DNA of 64,000 nucleotides from Tolumonas sp008015085 (GTDB taxonomy: Bacteria > Pseudomonadota > Gammaproteobacteria > Enterobacterales > Aeromonadaceae), in assembly GCA_029265125.1 (NCBI GenBank), contig JAJUJX010000002.1, forward strand, positions 343,858 through 407,857, read 5' to 3'. A program made the position numbers and the translations under genes. Position 1 is the stretch's first letter, and each line of letters begins with the position of its first letter. Under the pieces are notes generated by a model that saw only the letters and a list, made by a program, of their open reading frames with translations, was not told the origin of the DNA and did not search any database. Positions 26,733-35,350 of the stretch are shown piece by piece.

Positions 26733-28562
26733 ATGACGCATGCAATTACATTTGTCATCAGTGCACTGTGTATCCTTGCCATCTGCTACCGTCTTTACGG
26801 GGTTTTCTTTGTCCGGAAAGTACTGAATGCGGATGATAGTCAGGTAACACCCTCTCATGCACTGTCAGATGGTAAAAACTATGTTCCCACCAATCGTTGG
26901 GTAAACTTCGGCCAGCACTTCGCGGCAATCGCGGCAGCTGGTCCGTTAGTTGGTCCGGTACTGGCGGCACAATTCGGTTATCTGCCTAGTTTTCTTTGGT
27001 TATTGATAGGCTGTGTGATTGGCGGCGCGGTTCATGACACCGTTGTATTGTTTGCGTCCATGAAGTATCAAGGTAAGTCATTATCTGAAGTAGCTAAAGC
27101 CGAACTGGGCCCGGTTGCTGGCTGGTGTACCGGTCTGGCAATGCTGTTTATCATCACGATCACGATGGCCGGGTTGTCGATGGTTGTTGTGCATGCGCTG
27201 GAACGTAACCCTTGGGGCACCTTTGCGGTCTTCATGACTATTCCGATCTCCATGCTGGTGGGTTTATATCATCGCGCAACCGGCGATCTGAAAAATGCCT
27301 CTATCGTTGGCTTTATCGCGGTGCTGGCTTGCGTCTTCTTTGGTCCTTATATCCAGGGAACACTGGTTGGTGATTGGCTAACTCTGCATGCAGATGCCAT
27401 CAGTCTGGCATTGCCTATCTACGCCTTCTTTGCGACTGCATTACCAGTATGGTTGTTGCTGACCCCTCGAGGCTATATCTCTTCTTTCATGAAAATTGGC
27501 GTATTCGGTGCGTTGATAGTTGGTGTGGTATTCATCAACCCTGAAATTCAATTCCCTGCACTGACCCAGTTCATTCATGGTGGTGGCCCGGTTCTGGGTG
27601 GCCCTGTATGGCCATTTATCTCTATCACTATCGCGTGTGGCGCTATCTCCGGTTTCCATGCGTTCATTGGTTCCGGCACAACACCTAAACTGGTTGATAA
27701 ATGGAGCGATATTTTACCTGTTGCGTTTGGTGCGATGCTGGCGGAATGTGTGGTCGGTGTCATGGCGCTGATCGCGGCAACCGCGTTACATCCTGCTGAT
27801 TATTTTGCTATCAACTCCGCACCTGCTGCGTTTGCCAAACTCGGTATGAATGTGGTGGACCTGCCTTATCTTTCCAAGGAAATCGGTCTGGATCTGTATG
27901 GCCGTACAGGCGGCGCAGTCACACTGGCTGTAGGCATGTCATATATCTTTACTAAAGTCAGCTGGTTCAGCAGCCTAGCGTCCTATTTCTTCCAGTTCGT
28001 CGTCATGTTTGAAGCCGTATTTATTCTGACTGCGGTTGATTCCGGCACCCGTGTATCCCGTTATTTAATTCAAGATTTCTTCGGTGAATTTTACTCACCA
28101 CTGAAACGTCTGGACTGGTTGCCAGGTGCAATCGGTGCAAGCGTCGTAGCCTGTGTCATGTGGGGGTATCTGCTGATGTCCGGTGATATCGGTTCAGTCT
28201 GGGCGCTGTTCGGGGTATCTAACCAGTTGATGGCATCTGTTGGCCTGATTATCGGAACAACCATTATCCTGCGTTTATCTCAGAAACGCCGTTATGCACT
28301 GACTTGTTTGATCCCATTAGCTTACCTGTTTGTGACCGTGCAATATGCAGGTTACTGGATGATTTCTAACGTCTATTTCAACCCAGCAGCAAAAGGTTAC
28401 AATATTTTTAACGGCTGTATCTCTATCGTCATGCTGGCTTTGGGTGTCATCATCCTGATTTCAGCACTGCGTAAATGGAAAGAATTGCTGGTTAAAACCC
28501 CGGCACAGCGTCGTCAGGCTGCGTTGGAATCCTCTACTGTTCCTCAGGAACAAGCAGGTTAG
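26733..28562 (+). CDS. CstA/BtsT-family pyruvate or peptide transporter
   Basis: A 609-residue inner-membrane transporter with about 15-16 hydrophobic segments. Family marks include the start region RVLYGVFF-type, then NRWVNFGQHFAAIAAAGPLVGP and GAVHDTVVLFASM. E. coli BtsT (716 aa) takes up pyruvate and CstA (701 aa) takes up pyruvate or peptides; this protein is about 100 residues shorter, mainly at the termini and loops, as in a separate CstA clade found in several phyla. Linkage to btsSR and BtsR boxes in its promoter make pyruvate the best guess. ATG at 26733 follows CAGGAGTAAC. Confidence 0.93.
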   Translation: MTHAITFVISALCILAICYRLYGVFFVRKVLNADDSQVTPSHALSDGKNYVPTNRWVNFGQHFAAIAAAGPLVGPVLAAQFGYLPSFLWLLIGCVIGGAVHDTVVLFASMKYQGKSLSEVAKAELGPVAGWCTGLAMLFIITITMAGLSMVVVHALERNPWGTFAVFMTIPISMLVGLYHRATGDLKNASIVGFIAVLACVFFGPYIQGTLVGDWLTLHADAISLALPIYAFFATALPVWLLLTPRGYISSFMKIGVFGALIVGVVFINPEIQFPALTQFIHGGGPVLGGPVWPFISITIACGAISGFHAFIGSGTTPKLVDKWSDILPVAFGAMLAECVVGVMALIAATALHPADYFAINSAPAAFAKLGMNVVDLPYLSKEIGLDLYGRTGGAVTLAVGMSYIFTKVSWFSSLASYFFQFVVMFEAVFILTAVDSGTRVSRYLIQDFFGEFYSPLKRLDWLPGAIGASVVACVMWGYLLMSGDIGSVWALFGVSNQLMASVGLIIGTTIILRLSQKRRYALTCLIPLAYLFVTVQYAGYWMISNVYFNPAAKGYNIFNGCISIVMLALGVIILISALRKWKELLVKTPAQRRQAALESSTVPQEQAG

Positions 28563-28579
28563 AAAATCTGCAGATAACA

Positions 28580-28602
28580 AAACGGCCCATCATGGGCCGT
28601 TT
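28580..28602. terminator. Bidirectional intrinsic terminator
   Basis: AAACGGCCC and GGGCCGTTT form a perfect 9-bp stem around ATCAT between the convergent transporter and ackA genes, with T- and A-rich flanks suiting both strands. Confidence 0.8.
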
Positions 28603-28627
28603 CCTATTTATATAAATAATCCGTAAA

Positions 28628-29836
28628 TTATTTAGCAAATTCAGCTGCACCTTGTGCAATGACCAACTCTTCGTTAGTTGGGATAACAAATGCTTTAGTG
28701 CTGCCTGCTTTAGTGATCAAACCTGAATTGCCAAAACGTGCAGTCGCATTGGCTGACTCATCTTCTACAAAACCAAAGCCTTCCAATAATTTCAGCACTG
28801 CACTGCGCATTGGCAGTGAATTTTCACCGATACCACCGGTGAAAATCAGCGCGTCTACTTTGCCAACGGCAACATAGTAGGACGCAATGTATTTCGCCAG
28901 TCGGTAGCAGTATATATCAAATGCCTGCTGGCAGTTCTCGTCACCCTGCTCAACACCTTCGATAATGCCGCGGAAATCGCTGGTTTTGCCAGACAGTCCC
29001 AGCAGACCTGATTTTTTATTCAGGGTGTTGCGAACGTCTTCGACGGTATAGCCCAGCGTATCAATCAGGAAGAACACCACTGAAGGGTCGATATCGCCAC
29101 AACGAGTACCCATCACGATACCTTCCAATGGAGTCAGCCCCATTGAAGTATCAACACATTTACCATTTTTGATAGCGCTAACAGAACCACCATTCCCCAG
29201 GTGAGCAGTAATGATATTGGTTTCGGACATTGGCTTACCCAGCATTTTGGCAGCTTCAGTCGTTACATAATAATGACTGGTACCATGTGCACCATAACGA
29301 CGGATAGCATGTTCAGTGTACAGCTCACGAGGAAGCGGATACATGAATGCTTTGGCTGGCATCGTCTGATGGAAAGCGGTATCGAAAATTGCAACGTGAG
29401 GTAAATCAGAGAAGAGACGGCGGGCAGCGGCAATACCAAGTAAGTGGGCCGGGTTATGCAGCGGAGCAAGAGGAATACACTGCTCAATGCCTTTCACCAC
29501 TTCATCGGTGATCAGTGTCGGCTGCGAGAATAATTCACCACCAGATACAACTCGGTGACCCACAGCGATGAAGGATTTCATCAGTTCTGGTTTACCTTCG
29601 AGGATGTGCTCCTCCAGATAAGTCAGCGCTGCAGTGTGATCTGCGCCAGCGACTAAACTGTCTTTCTGTTTCTCAGCATCGCCGAATCGCCAGCTGATAT
29701 TTGCTTCTGGCAAACCTAACGCCTCAGCAAGACCAGTCAAATATTGATTACCGGTAGCAGGATCAACAATAGCAAATTTCAGAGATGAACTACCACAGTT
29801 CACAACCAGAACGGTTGGGTTAATTGTTACTTCCAT
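28628..29836 (-). CDS. ackA: Acetate kinase
   Basis: A 402-residue ASKHA-fold kinase that interconverts acetate plus ATP and acetyl phosphate plus ADP. Motifs include VLVVNCGSSSLKFAI at the N-terminus, AHLGNGGS, and GGIGENS near the C-terminus, with the catalytic-region HGTSHYYV. The frame extends to 29881, but ATG at 29836 has GAGGAAAG upstream and gives the usual start. No pta gene lies on either side, unlike the E. coli ackA-pta pair. The 423 bases upstream contain a PdhR/LldR-like operator, suggesting control by pyruvate or lactate. Confidence 0.96.
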   Translation of the reverse strand: MEVTINPTVLVVNCGSSSLKFAIVDPATGNQYLTGLAEALGLPEANISWRFGDAEKQKDSLVAGADHTAALTYLEEHILEGKPELMKSFIAVGHRVVSGGELFSQPTLITDEVVKGIEQCIPLAPLHNPAHLLGIAAARRLFSDLPHVAIFDTAFHQTMPAKAFMYPLPRELYTEHAIRRYGAHGTSHYYVTTEAAKMLGKPMSETNIITAHLGNGGSVSAIKNGKCVDTSMGLTPLEGIVMGTRCGDIDPSVVFFLIDTLGYTVEDVRNTLNKKSGLLGLSGKTSDFRGIIEGVEQGDENCQQAFDIYCYRLAKYIASYYVAVGKVDALIFTGGIGENSLPMRSAVLKLLEGFGFVEDESANATARFGNSGLITKAGSTKAFVIPTNEELVIAQGAAEFAK

Positions 29837-30121
29837 TCTTTCCTCGCATGGCTTAAGACACCCAGTGTCAAAGCAGTTCAAGGTCAGGGTGAACGAATAT
29901 TCATCGTTCAGCGATGGCCTATATCATCAATAGGTAACGTCTAAAAACCGGCTCAACGACTTATTTTCATAAGTTTCAGCTTTTAGATGCTGCCTGATTT
30001 ACTGCCTGAATAATTCAGGCTCCTTTTACATTTGGCCTCTATTTGTGACCAAATCGCCGAACATATAGTGAGAGCTATAAAAATATTGTGGATACAAATT
30101 CTGTAAAGCTGATCACAACAC

Positions 30122-30140
30122 AAATTGGTAATACCAATTT
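30122..30140 (-). promoter_or_regulatory. PdhR/LldR-like operator upstream of ackA
   Basis: AAATTGGTAATACCAATTT is a perfect 9-bp inverted repeat around one base. It fits the TTGGT-N3-ACCAA pattern bound by the GntR-family regulators PdhR (pyruvate) and LldR (lactate). It lies about 290 bases upstream of ackA, with no other start codon nearer. Which regulator binds is inference. Confidence 0.65.
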
Positions 30141-30227
30141 ATAGTTGACTCGACGGTTTATTCTCGCTTATTCGGGGCTATCCGTCACCTGTTTCCGCAA
30201 GATTTAAATTAACGTTAATACTGTTAA

Positions 30228-30241
30228 ATGATTTAGATCAT
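30228..30241. promoter_or_regulatory. FNR-like palindrome
   Basis: ATGATTTAGATCAT resembles the FNR box TTGAT-N4-ATCAA with one mismatch in each half. It sits 19 bases from the end of the HAD gene and far (about 390 bases) from ackA, so it may be coincidental. Confidence 0.3.
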
Positions 30242-30259
30242 TTTTCAGCACAAACCGCT

Positions 30260-30859
30260 CTACTCAAGCCATGAGATGTACTTTCTTAATTCATCTGCCA
30301 GCTGATCATGCGAATGAAACTGAATACTTTTTATTCCGAGTTGCTCTGCTGAATATATATTTGTCGGAGAGTCGTCAATGAAAACACACTCAGAATTGGT
30401 CAGACCATTTTGGGTTAACAAATATTCATAAATAGTGGGCTCAGGTTTAACCAGATTAACCTCTGCTGAAATAACCATCGCATCAAACCATCCCCAGAAT
30501 GGTGCTGTTTGTGCAAGGTATGCTGCACTTTCGTGCCCCATATTCGATAACGCATACAGGTGATGCCCTCCCTGCTTTATCTTTTGCAGTAATTCTATAT
30601 TCTCGGGAATGGGCGTTAATGAAGCAGGAACAGCCTGGTAAATAGCAGTCACAATGTCTTCATCGATGTCTGTGCGTTCTGTTGTCCGGCTGATAATTTC
30701 AGGAATGGTCATAGTGCCTCGATCAACTTCCAGCCAGTCAGGATGAGCAAATAAATGCTCTGCAACCCTGACCGCACCGGGCGCGTTAATCACTGATCGA
30801 ACAATCTCTACCGGATCCCACCTGACCAGCACATTCCCGATATCAAAAATAATATTCAT
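30260..30859 (-). CDS. HAD-superfamily hydrolase, subfamily IA
   Basis: A 199-residue cytoplasmic phosphatase-like protein. HAD motif I appears as FDIGNVLVRWD, with the second aspartate replaced by Asn (DIGN rather than DxD), as in YihX-type alpha-glucose-1-phosphatases. Motif II is in LSNMGHE, motif III lysine in VKPEPTIYE, and motif IV in FIDDSPTNI. Length equals YihX (199 aa), so a sugar-phosphate phosphatase is the best guess, but substrate is open. It stands alone, 249 bases from divergent serA. Confidence 0.85.
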   Translation of the reverse strand: MNIIFDIGNVLVRWDPVEIVRSVINAPGAVRVAEHLFAHPDWLEVDRGTMTIPEIISRTTERTDIDEDIVTAIYQAVPASLTPIPENIELLQKIKQGGHHLYALSNMGHESAAYLAQTAPFWGWFDAMVISAEVNLVKPEPTIYEYLLTQNGLTNSECVFIDDSPTNIYSAEQLGIKSIQFHSHDQLADELRKYISWLE

Positions 30860-31070
30860 TACACTGCCTTGTCGTTCTTAACATTCATCTGAGTGCACAC
30901 TAGCACAATTATCGCCGCCATACTGAACTAGTCTCAGCAACAGGTACATATCTTGCTTAAAACTAACTATCTGAACCTATATCGATTTCGGGTATCAGAC
31001 ATATCTGAAAATTGTATTACCGCAAAGAGATTCTTTCTTGGCGCAGCCTCCCCTTTTTTGTTAATTTACT

Positions 31071-31092
31071 ACGCAATCCAATGACGTTGCGT
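31071..31092. promoter_or_regulatory. Inverted repeat in the serA leader
   Basis: ACGCAA (31071-31076) and TTGCGT (31087-31092) are inverted around ten bases, ending 16 bases before the serA start and just ahead of the AAAAGGGAG ribosome site. It may be an operator or a small mRNA hairpin near the ribosome site; the arms resemble PurR halves but the spacing does not fit PurR. Confidence 0.35.
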
Positions 31093-31108
31093 AAAAGGGA
31101 GCGCAGAC

Positions 31109-32341
31109 ATGACCAAATATTCTCTCGACAAGGACAAGATCAAGGTATTACTGCTGGAAGGTGTACACCCGAACTCAGTAGATAACTTCAAATCGGCTGG
31201 TTACACCAATGTAGAATATGTGAAAGGCTCACTGGAAGAAGAAGCGCTGATCGAAAAAATCCGCGACGTGCATTTCATTGGTATCCGTTCCCGTACTCAT
31301 CTGACTGAAAAAGTGCTTGAAGCAGCTCAAAAACTGGTGGCTATAGGCTGTTTCTGTATCGGAACTAATCAGGTTGATCTGGAAGCTGCTGAAAAACGTG
31401 GTATCCCTGTATTCAATGCACCATTCTCTAATACCCGCAGCGTAGCTGAGCTGGTTTTAGGTGAAATTCTGCTGTTGCTACGTGGCATTCCGCACAAAAA
31501 CGCCGGCGCACATCGTGGTGAGTGGGACAAGAGTGCTACCAACTCTGTTGAAGCTCGTGGTAAACGACTGGGTATCGTGGGTTACGGTCACATCGGCAGC
31601 CAGCTGAGCGTCATCGCTGAAAGCATCGGTATGAAAGTTTACTACTACGATATCGAAAACAAACTGTCTATGGGTAATGCAATTCAGGTTGCAACATTAG
31701 ATGAACTGTTGGCTCAGTCTGACGTGATCACGCTGCATGTACCTGAAACACCATCAACCAAAGATATGTTTGGTGCAGAGCAGTTTGCCAAAATGAAAGC
31801 AAACTCTATTTTCATCAATGCTGCTCGTGGCACAGTCGTTAAGATCGATGATCTGGCTGCTGCACTGGAAAGTGGTCATATCGCTGGTGCCGCAATTGAC
31901 GTGTTCCCGGTTGAACCAAAAGCGAACGGTGAAAAATTTGTTTCTCCGCTGCAGAAATTTGACAACGTGATCCTGACACCACACATCGGTGGCTCAACTC
32001 AGGAAGCGCAGGAAAATATCGGCATCGAAGTTTCCAGCAAAATGATCAAATATTCAGACAACGGTTCTACACTGACAGCAGTAAACTTCCCTGAAGTATC
32101 TCTGCCTGAACTAGGCCGCAAAACCAGCCGTCTGTTGCACATTCACCGTAACCAGCCAGGTATTCTGAACAAGATCAACCAGGCATTTGCTGATGAAGGT
32201 ATCAACATTGCAGGTCAGTTCCTGCAGACCAATGCCAATATCGGTTACGTTGTGATCGAAGTTGAAACTGAGCACAGTGATGTTGCGTTGGCTCGCCTGA
32301 AAGAGATCGATGGCACGCTGAAAGCACGTATCCTGTTCTAA
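31109..32341 (+). CDS. serA: D-3-phosphoglycerate dehydrogenase
   Basis: A 410-residue enzyme that oxidises 3-phosphoglycerate to 3-phosphohydroxypyruvate, the first step of serine synthesis. It has the NAD-binding motif GYGHIGSQL (about residue 160), the catalytic arginine region INAARGTVV, the His in TPHIGGSTQEAQ, and a C-terminal ACT domain (about 335-410) that binds serine for feedback inhibition. Length equals E. coli SerA. ATG at 31109 has AAAAGGGAG upstream. It is followed by a strong terminator and is monocistronic. Confidence 0.97.
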   Translation: MTKYSLDKDKIKVLLLEGVHPNSVDNFKSAGYTNVEYVKGSLEEEALIEKIRDVHFIGIRSRTHLTEKVLEAAQKLVAIGCFCIGTNQVDLEAAEKRGIPVFNAPFSNTRSVAELVLGEILLLLRGIPHKNAGAHRGEWDKSATNSVEARGKRLGIVGYGHIGSQLSVIAESIGMKVYYYDIENKLSMGNAIQVATLDELLAQSDVITLHVPETPSTKDMFGAEQFAKMKANSIFINAARGTVVKIDDLAAALESGHIAGAAIDVFPVEPKANGEKFVSPLQKFDNVILTPHIGGSTQEAQENIGIEVSSKMIKYSDNGSTLTAVNFPEVSLPELGRKTSRLLHIHRNQPGILNKINQAFADEGINIAGQFLQTNANIGYVVIEVETEHSDVALARLKEIDGTLKARILF

Positions 32342-32363
32342 GGTAAAGATATTTATCTCTCTG

Positions 32364-32386
32364 ACCCGGCTTCGGCCGGGTTTTTT
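32364..32386 (+). terminator. Intrinsic terminator of serA
   Basis: ACCCGGC-TTCG-GCCGGGT with a stable UUCG tetraloop is followed by TTTTTT, 22 bases after the serA stop. Confidence 0.92.
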
Positions 32387-32520
32387 CTACTCAAATATTC
32401 ATCACTCCCCCGCAAAACACTAAAGCTTCATTCAAGTCTTGCTCGGTTTGCAAATGGTCACAATCGGAAATGTGATTCAGCAATCGCTTTAAAGCTGAAT
32501 CAATTCAGCTTCGCAGTAAC

Positions 32521-32536
32521 TGTGATAATGGTCGCA
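32521..32536 (+). promoter_or_regulatory. CRP-like site
   Basis: TGTGATAATGGTCGCA matches TGTGA-N6-TCACA except for one base in the second half. It lies about 90 bases before the secreted epimerase-like gene, a suitable place for activation by cAMP-CRP. Confidence 0.5.
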
Positions 32537-32621
32537 AACAAAACCCAACCAAGTAATTACCATGCTTGAAGAATCGTTTCAGCAACACAAATGAATCCAA
32601 TAACTAATGGGAATTACTGTT

Positions 32622-33833
32622 ATGAAAAAAACTTTGCTGTCTTTAAGCATCTCTGCATTATTACTTTCTCCTGCTGCATTCGCGAAGGACTTCGTGCTAA
32701 CCGATGTAGCCGATAACACTGAAGTCGCTAACTGGACAGTATCCAGCAATGAACTGGGCCTGAAAGATGCGCCAGCTTTTACGGTTACCAAAAAAACATT
32801 GCATGGCGGTAAGCAAGAAGGCAGCACACTAATCACCATCGAAAGCAAAGATCTGCAAGTATCCCTGATCCCTACCCGTGGCATGAATATTTATGAAATC
32901 AAGAGTGGTGACGTTCGCTACGGCTGGAAATCACCGGTCGATGAAATCGTTAACCCAGCCTTCATGAATCTGGAAATGCGTAAAGGTCTAGGCTGGCTGG
33001 ACGGATTCAATGAAATGATGGTGCGTTGCGGCTATGAATGGACCGGTCACCCAGGTGAAGTCGATGGTAAACTGCTGAGCTTGCATGGTCGCGCAGGCAA
33101 CACGCCGGCATCTAAAGTAGTCGTTAGCATCGACGAAACCGCACCTTATGCCATTCATGTCAAAGGTCTGGTAAAAGAAAATACCTTCAAACTGAGCGCA
33201 CTGGAAACATGGACTCAGCTCACTGTTGTTCCGGGTGAAAAATCAGTCAAAATCCATGATGAGCTGACCAACAACAGCGATTATGACCGCGAATATCAAA
33301 TCATTTACCACAGCAACTTTGGCTCTCCGATTCTGGAAGAAGGTGCTAAATTTGTTGCTCCGGTGAAAGAAATTTCTCCTTTCAATAACTATGCGAAGAA
33401 AGGTCTGAAAGACTGGCAAACTTATCTGGCACCGACCAGAAACTTCGATGAAATGGTATTTAACCTGGTGCCATATGCTGATAAAGATGGCAAAACTACC
33501 ACTATGCTGCATAACAAAGCAGCGAATAAAGGTATCGCTGTCAGCTATGACACCAAACAACTGCCTGTTCTGACATTATGGAAAAATACTGACACGCTGA
33601 AACAAGGTTATGTTACCGGAATCGAGCCAGGTACCAGCTATGCATATCCGCGCCAGTTTGAAAAAGAACAGGGGCGTGTGAAAACGCTGTCTCCTTCTTC
33701 TCGTCAGGCATTTGATCTGGAATACCGTGTGATGACCACGGCTGATGAAGTGACCACTGTACAGAAAGAAATCGATACTATTGCTGCAGGTCAGACAACC
33801 AAACTGATCAACAAACCAATGCGTAAAGAATGA
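32622..33833 (+). CDS. Secreted aldose-1-epimerase-like protein (DUF4432 type)
   Basis: A 403-residue protein with a signal peptide (cut after AFA, residue about 22) and a galactose-mutarotase-like beta-sandwich. DUF4432 features visible are IPTRGMNIYEI near residue 95 and HGRAGNTPA near residue 160, where catalytic histidine and acid residues lie in the family. It probably binds or epimerises a sugar in the periplasm. Substrate is unknown. Start ATG at 32622 is preferred to 32607 because GGGAA precedes it. A CRP-like site upstream suggests catabolite control. It stands alone between serA and aroA. Confidence 0.85.
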   Translation: MKKTLLSLSISALLLSPAAFAKDFVLTDVADNTEVANWTVSSNELGLKDAPAFTVTKKTLHGGKQEGSTLITIESKDLQVSLIPTRGMNIYEIKSGDVRYGWKSPVDEIVNPAFMNLEMRKGLGWLDGFNEMMVRCGYEWTGHPGEVDGKLLSLHGRAGNTPASKVVVSIDETAPYAIHVKGLVKENTFKLSALETWTQLTVVPGEKSVKIHDELTNNSDYDREYQIIYHSNFGSPILEEGAKFVAPVKEISPFNNYAKKGLKDWQTYLAPTRNFDEMVFNLVPYADKDGKTTTMLHNKAANKGIAVSYDTKQLPVLTLWKNTDTLKQGYVTGIEPGTSYAYPRQFEKEQGRVKTLSPSSRQAFDLEYRVMTTADEVTTVQKEIDTIAAGQTTKLINKPMRKE

Positions 33834-33854
33834 TTTGCTGAGAAGCTGTAAGAA

Positions 33855-33892
33855 AAAAGGCTGGCTACATGATGTGACCAGCCTTTTATTTT
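33855..33892. terminator. Bidirectional terminator
   Basis: AAAAGGCTGG and CCAGCCTTTT pair across a 13-base partly structured loop and are followed by ATTTTT on the plus strand; the minus strand has an A-rich mirror. It separates the convergent epimerase-like gene and aroA. Confidence 0.75.
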
Positions 33893-33902
33893 TAGAAGAA
33901 GA

Positions 33903-35186
33903 TTACTGCTGAGAAACAGAAGCAAATTTCTTGAAATAATCCGGGAATGTTTTTGAGGTACAGCCCGGATCATTAATAGTAACTGGCGTATCACTCAACG
34001 CGACCAGAGAGAAACACATAGCGATTCGGTGATCATTATAAGTATCAATAGCTGCGTGTTTCAGCTGTGCAGGCGGCGTAATTTCAATGAAATCATGTCC
34101 TTCAACCACTTCGGCGCCAACTTTACGCAGTTCTGTCGCCATCGCCATCAGACGGTCGGTTTCTTTAACGCGCCAGTTATAGATATTACGGATCGCAGTC
34201 TTTCCGTTAGCAAACAGCGCTGCGGTTGCAATGGTCATAGCCGCATCCGGGATCTGGTTCATATCCAGATCAACCGCATTTAACTCACCCACATTTTCCG
34301 CTTCAATATAGTCATCCCCCCAGGTGATCTTGGCACCCATTTTTTCGAGTACATCCGCGAAACGAATATCACCCTGGATGCTGTGCTTGCCAATCCCGGT
34401 CACTTTGACTTTACCTTTAATGGCACCCGCCGCCAGGAAATAAGAGGCAGAAGACGCATCGCCTTCCACCAAGAAGGTGCCCGGAGAAACATAGGTCTGA
34501 TTGCCACTGACATAGAACACCTGATAATTGTCATGCTCTACTGTGACACCAAACTGTTTCATGATATGTAACGTGATATCAATATAAGGTTTGGAAACCA
34601 GCTCTCCGCGAATACGGATACGTACATCGCCGGAAGCCAGTGGAGCCGCCATCAGAAATGCCGTCAGGAACTGACTAGAAACCGAACCGTCGATAACAAC
34701 TTCCCCACCCCACAGGCCTTTGCCTTCAATGGTTAATGGTGGGTAGCCATCATTTTTCAGGTAATGAATATGAGCACCGGCCTGACGCAACGCATCAACC
34801 AGATGCGCAATCGGACGTTCTTCCATGCGAGGCTCACCCGTCAGGGTAAACTCACCGTTCCCCAAACATAATGCAGCACATAACGGACGCATCGCTGTGC
34901 CTGCATTACCCAGGAACAAATTTACCGGTTCTGTTGTTGAAAAGGCACGGCCGAGGCCATGAACAGTACATTCTGTTTTATCAGCAGAAAGTTCATAGCC
35001 CACCCCTAAGGTTTTTAAGGCATTCAGCATATGACGAATGTCGTCACTGTCTAGCAGATTGGTCAGCCTGGTCGTTCCGCGGGCCAGCGCTGCCAGTAGT
35101 AGAGCACGGTTTGAAACGCTCTTGGATCCAGGCAGGTTAACCGTCCCTTCAACACGCGCAATAGGTTCCAGAGTCAGGGTATTCAT
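33903..35186 (-). CDS. aroA: 3-phosphoshikimate 1-carboxyvinyltransferase
   Basis: EPSP synthase (427 aa) transfers the enolpyruvyl group of PEP to shikimate 3-phosphate. Class I motifs are visible: PGSKSVSNRALLLAALARG, FLGNAGTAMRPL (near residues 93-104, the glyphosate-sensitive form), and the C-terminal NDHRIAMCFSLVAL. Same length as E. coli AroA. ATG at 35186 follows ACAGGAATAGT. serC lies upstream in the same direction as in many gammaproteobacteria, but a terminator separates them. Confidence 0.97.
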   Translation of the reverse strand: MNTLTLEPIARVEGTVNLPGSKSVSNRALLLAALARGTTRLTNLLDSDDIRHMLNALKTLGVGYELSADKTECTVHGLGRAFSTTEPVNLFLGNAGTAMRPLCAALCLGNGEFTLTGEPRMEERPIAHLVDALRQAGAHIHYLKNDGYPPLTIEGKGLWGGEVVIDGSVSSQFLTAFLMAAPLASGDVRIRIRGELVSKPYIDITLHIMKQFGVTVEHDNYQVFYVSGNQTYVSPGTFLVEGDASSASYFLAAGAIKGKVKVTGIGKHSIQGDIRFADVLEKMGAKITWGDDYIEAENVGELNAVDLDMNQIPDAAMTIATAALFANGKTAIRNIYNWRVKETDRLMAMATELRKVGAEVVEGHDFIEITPPAQLKHAAIDTYNDHRIAMCFSLVALSDTPVTINDPGCTSKTFPDYFKKFASVSQQ

Positions 35187-35255
35187 ACTATTCCTGTTAC
35201 ATCGAAAAATGTTTATTTTCCGGTCATGAGCTCAGCTCTTCGATCCAGCATAAAA

Positions 35256-35280
35256 ATAACGCCGGATAATCCGGCGTTAT
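35256..35280 (-). terminator. Intrinsic terminator between serC and aroA
   Basis: On the minus strand ATAACGCCGGAT and ATCCGGCGTTAT form a long perfect stem followed by TTTTTAT. It lies between the serC stop and aroA start and would limit cotranscription. Confidence 0.85.
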
Positions 35281-35350
35281 CCTCTTATCTCTATATTACA
35301 CTGCAGCGCAGAGGAACGCTGTCTTATATCTGTTCAGTTAACAACCTGTA

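Larger units (their letters stand above)
29837..30259. other. Long regulatory region upstream of ackA
   Basis: This 423-base gap holds no protein-coding frame I can support. It carries a hairpin GCCTGAA-TAA-TTCAGGC (30004-30020), the 19-bp palindrome at 30122-30140 and an FNR-like palindrome at 30228-30241. A possible leftward promoter reads TTTACA, 16 bases, TATTTT around 30070-30105 on the minus strand. Confidence 0.6.

Noticed and set aside
31071..31092. PurR box before serA
   Set aside because: The arms ACGCAA/TTGCGT match PurR halves but the ten-base gap is wrong for PurR (four bases in the consensus).
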